Shown: positions 13,139 to 14,572 of the stretch, piece by piece
How the letters are laid out: every line of letters starts with the position of its first letter
Position numbering within the stretch: the stretch's first letter is position 1
Source of the DNA: an uncultured Rhodospirillaceae bacterium
GTDB taxonomy: Bacteria; Pseudomonadota; Alphaproteobacteria; CAAGCB01; CAG-977
DNA: 14,572 bases
Direction: 5' to 3'
NCBI GenBank assembly: GCA_900553035.1
Contig: USCC01000052.1
Location: 1-14,572 of the forward strand
The notes under the pieces: generated by a model
Seen by the model: the letters and a program-made list of their open reading frames with translations, nothing else
Database searches by the model: none
Told to the model about the DNA's origin: nothing
Translations under genes and position numbers: made by a program

Positions 13139-14572
13139 ATGAACGTCGATAAATTAACCGAAAGAAGCCAGGGGTTCATTCAGGCGGCTCAGGGATTGGC
13201 CGAAAGGAATGGCAATCAGTTTGTCACGCCGGAACATCTGCTGAAAGTTTTTCTTGACGACCAGGAAGGAATGGCGTCCGGTTTAATCGCCCGCGCCGGC
13301 GGCGATCCGAAAAAGGCGCTGCGGGACGTGACAGCCGCCGTTGACCGCCTGCCCAAGGTTTCCGGGTCAAGTGTACAGTGCTATCCCAATCAGCAGTTTG
13401 GGAAAATCATCAATCAGGCCGAGGAAATCGCCAGAACGGCCGGCGATGAATATGTGACGGTGGAACGTATCCTGCTGGCCATGCTGGTTGTGCCCGATAC
13501 GCCGGTGCATAAGATTCTGGCGGACTGCGGCGTGACGGCACAGAAGCTCAACGTCGCCATTGAAGAACTGCGGCAGGGGCGGAAAGCCAGTTCTCAGAAT
13601 GCCGAAAGCAAATATAACGCCCTGAAAAAATACACTCTTGACTATACGGCGCGCGCCGAAGAAGGAAAACTGGATCCCGTTGTCGGCCGTGACGAGGAAA
13701 TCCGCCGTACGGTTCAGGTTCTGTCCCGCCGGACAAAGAACAATCCGGTTCTGATCGGCGAGCCGGGCGTCGGCAAGACCGCCGTCGTCGAAGGGCTGGC
13801 GCTCCGTATCGTGAACGGCGACGTGCCGGAAAGCCTGAAGAATAAGCGTCTGATGGCTCTGGACATGGGCGCATTGATTGCCGGGGCAAAATACCGTGGC
13901 GAATTTGAAGAACGTCTGAAAGCCGTTCTGGAGGAAATTCGCGCCGCCGAAGGCAAGGTTATTCTGTTCATTGACGAAATGCACACCATTGTCGGGGCCG
14001 GGGCTTCCGAAGGATCGATGGACGCGTCGAACCTGTTGAAGCCGGCTCTGGCGCGCGGCGAAATGCACTGTGTCGGTGCGACGACCCTGGACGAGTACCG
14101 CAAGTACGTTGAAAAAGACGCGGCGCTTGCCCGCCGTTTCCAGAAGATTGACGTTCCGGCGCCGACCGCGGATGAATCAGTTCAGATCCTGAAGGGGCTT
14201 CGCGCGAAGTTTGAGGAGCATCACGGCCTCAAGTACACCGATAAGGCGATTGAGGCCGCGGTAACGCTTTCTGAGCGCTATATGAGTGATAAGAGGCTGC
14301 CTGATAAGGCGATCGATGTGATCGATGAGGCGGGTGCCGCGCAGCGGCTCCTGCCGGCCGAATCCCGAAAGAGCGTAATCGACGAGCGGGAGATTGAGGA
14401 AACCATCGCGAAGATGACGAAGATCCCGGTGGCGACGCTCTCTCAGGGCGACGAAGAGAAGCTGTATCACCTGCCGGAAGACCTGAAGAAGCGGATTTTC
14501 GGTCAGGACGAAGCGGTGGACGCGGTAGTGTCTGCCATCCGTCTCTCCCGTGCGGGCTTTGACAAGTCGGAC
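13139..14572 (+). CDS. clpB: Clp AAA+ ATPase: ClpB-type N-terminus and NBD1 joined to ClpA-type sequence; 3' end outside window
   Basis: There are 478 codons and the gene continues past the right edge. Residues 1-145 are a ClpB-type N domain (KLTERSQGFIQAAQ, VTPEHLLKVFLDD). NBD1 has Walker A GEPGVGKT at 207-214, the pore-loop region GAKYRGEFEERLK, Walker B ILFIDE at 275-280 and GATTLDEYRKYVEKD. Full-length ClpB is a heat-shock disaggregase working with DnaK. After about residue 335 the sequence is ClpA-like (RRFQKIDV, LPDKAIDVIDEAG, RIFGQDEAVDAV), and the long ClpB coiled-coil middle domain is missing: only 54 residues separate DEAG from FGQDEAV. Codon use changes at the same place. The ATG has AAGGA nine bases upstream; an ATG at 13132 is out of frame. 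Confidence 0.85.
   Translation, partial: MNVDKLTERSQGFIQAAQGLAERNGNQFVTPEHLLKVFLDDQEGMASGLIARAGGDPKKALRDVTAAVDRLPKVSGSSVQCYPNQQFGKIINQAEEIARTAGDEYVTVERILLAMLVVPDTPVHKILADCGVTAQKLNVAIEELRQGRKASSQNAESKYNALKKYTLDYTARAEEGKLDPVVGRDEEIRRTVQVLSRRTKNNPVLIGEPGVGKTAVVEGLALRIVNGDVPESLKNKRLMALDMGALIAGAKYRGEFEERLKAVLEEIRAAEGKVILFIDEMHTIVGAGASEGSMDASNLLKPALARGEMHCVGATTLDEYRKYVEKDAALARRFQKIDVPAPTADESVQILKGLRAKFEEHHGLKYTDKAIEAAVTLSERYMSDKRLPDKAIDVIDEAGAAQRLLPAESRKSVIDEREIEETIAKMTKIPVATLSQGDEEKLYHLPEDLKKRIFGQDEAVDAVVSAIRLSRAGFDKSD
14144..14572 (+). other. ClpA-like segment with deviating codon use (probable chimeric join)
   Basis: From about residue 336 to the window end the protein matches ClpA, not ClpB. 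Hand counts of codons: before the join (13139-14143) Lys is 12 AAA to 11 AAG and Glu is 24 GAA to 5 GAG; after it Lys is 0 AAA to 14 AAG and Glu is 6 GAA to 9 GAG. The join lies in the motif shared by both families (KDAALARRFQ, 14114-14143), which is where a misassembly or recombination would keep the frame. The segment may belong to clpA of another organism or locus. Confidence 0.65.

Overview
The window is most likely from an alphaproteobacterium of moderate GC content. That reading rests on established family knowledge: the order lysC – RodZ-like – ispG – hisS – prfA – prmC – DUF4167 – clp is typical of Rhodospirillales-like genomes, DUF4167 is essentially an alphaproteobacterial family, and the proteins carry alphaproteobacterial signatures, for example the RF1 decoding loop PET. 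Most of the window is dense chromosomal housekeeping sequence. I see no tRNA, rRNA, CRISPR array, IS element or prophage.

Layout. (1) 1-282, minus: the N-terminal part of a lipoprotein, possibly of the PEBP (YbhB/YbcL) type, cut by the window edge. (2) 354-1070, plus: a ComF-family phosphoribosyltransferase. It converges on a minus-strand pair (1032-2028) formed by a small cupin and an HD-domain protein. (3) 2184-9844, plus: a tightly packed run that is probably one or two transcripts, made of lysC, a nitronate-monooxygenase-like enzyme, a frameshifted rodZ-like gene, ispG, hisS, prfA and prmC. Several of these genes overlap at their start and stop codons. (4) 9937-11558, plus: a DUF4167 protein with two AT-hook-like motifs and a glycosyltransferase, closed by a clear intrinsic terminator. 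(5) 11808-12953, minus: an uncharacterised protein with a possible NlpC/P60- or CHAP-like Cys-His core. (6) 13139-14572, plus: a Clp AAA+ ATPase that runs off the right edge, preceded by a good match to an alphaproteobacterial heat-shock (RpoH) promoter.

The genes of block 3 cover amino-acid biosynthesis (LysC), isoprenoid synthesis (IspG), cell shape (RodZ-like) and translation (HisS, PrfA, and PrmC, which methylates PrfA). The prfA/prmC pair is an enzyme-substrate pair coupled by an ATGA overlap.

Two places stand out. The Clp gene is ClpB-like up to about residue 335 and ClpA-like afterwards, and codon use changes sharply at the same point; this suggests a chimeric assembly or, less likely, a recombinant gene. 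The rodZ-like gene has a +1 frameshift just before its membrane segment. I found no convincing novel multi-gene system. The least understood gene is the minus-strand Cys-His protein.
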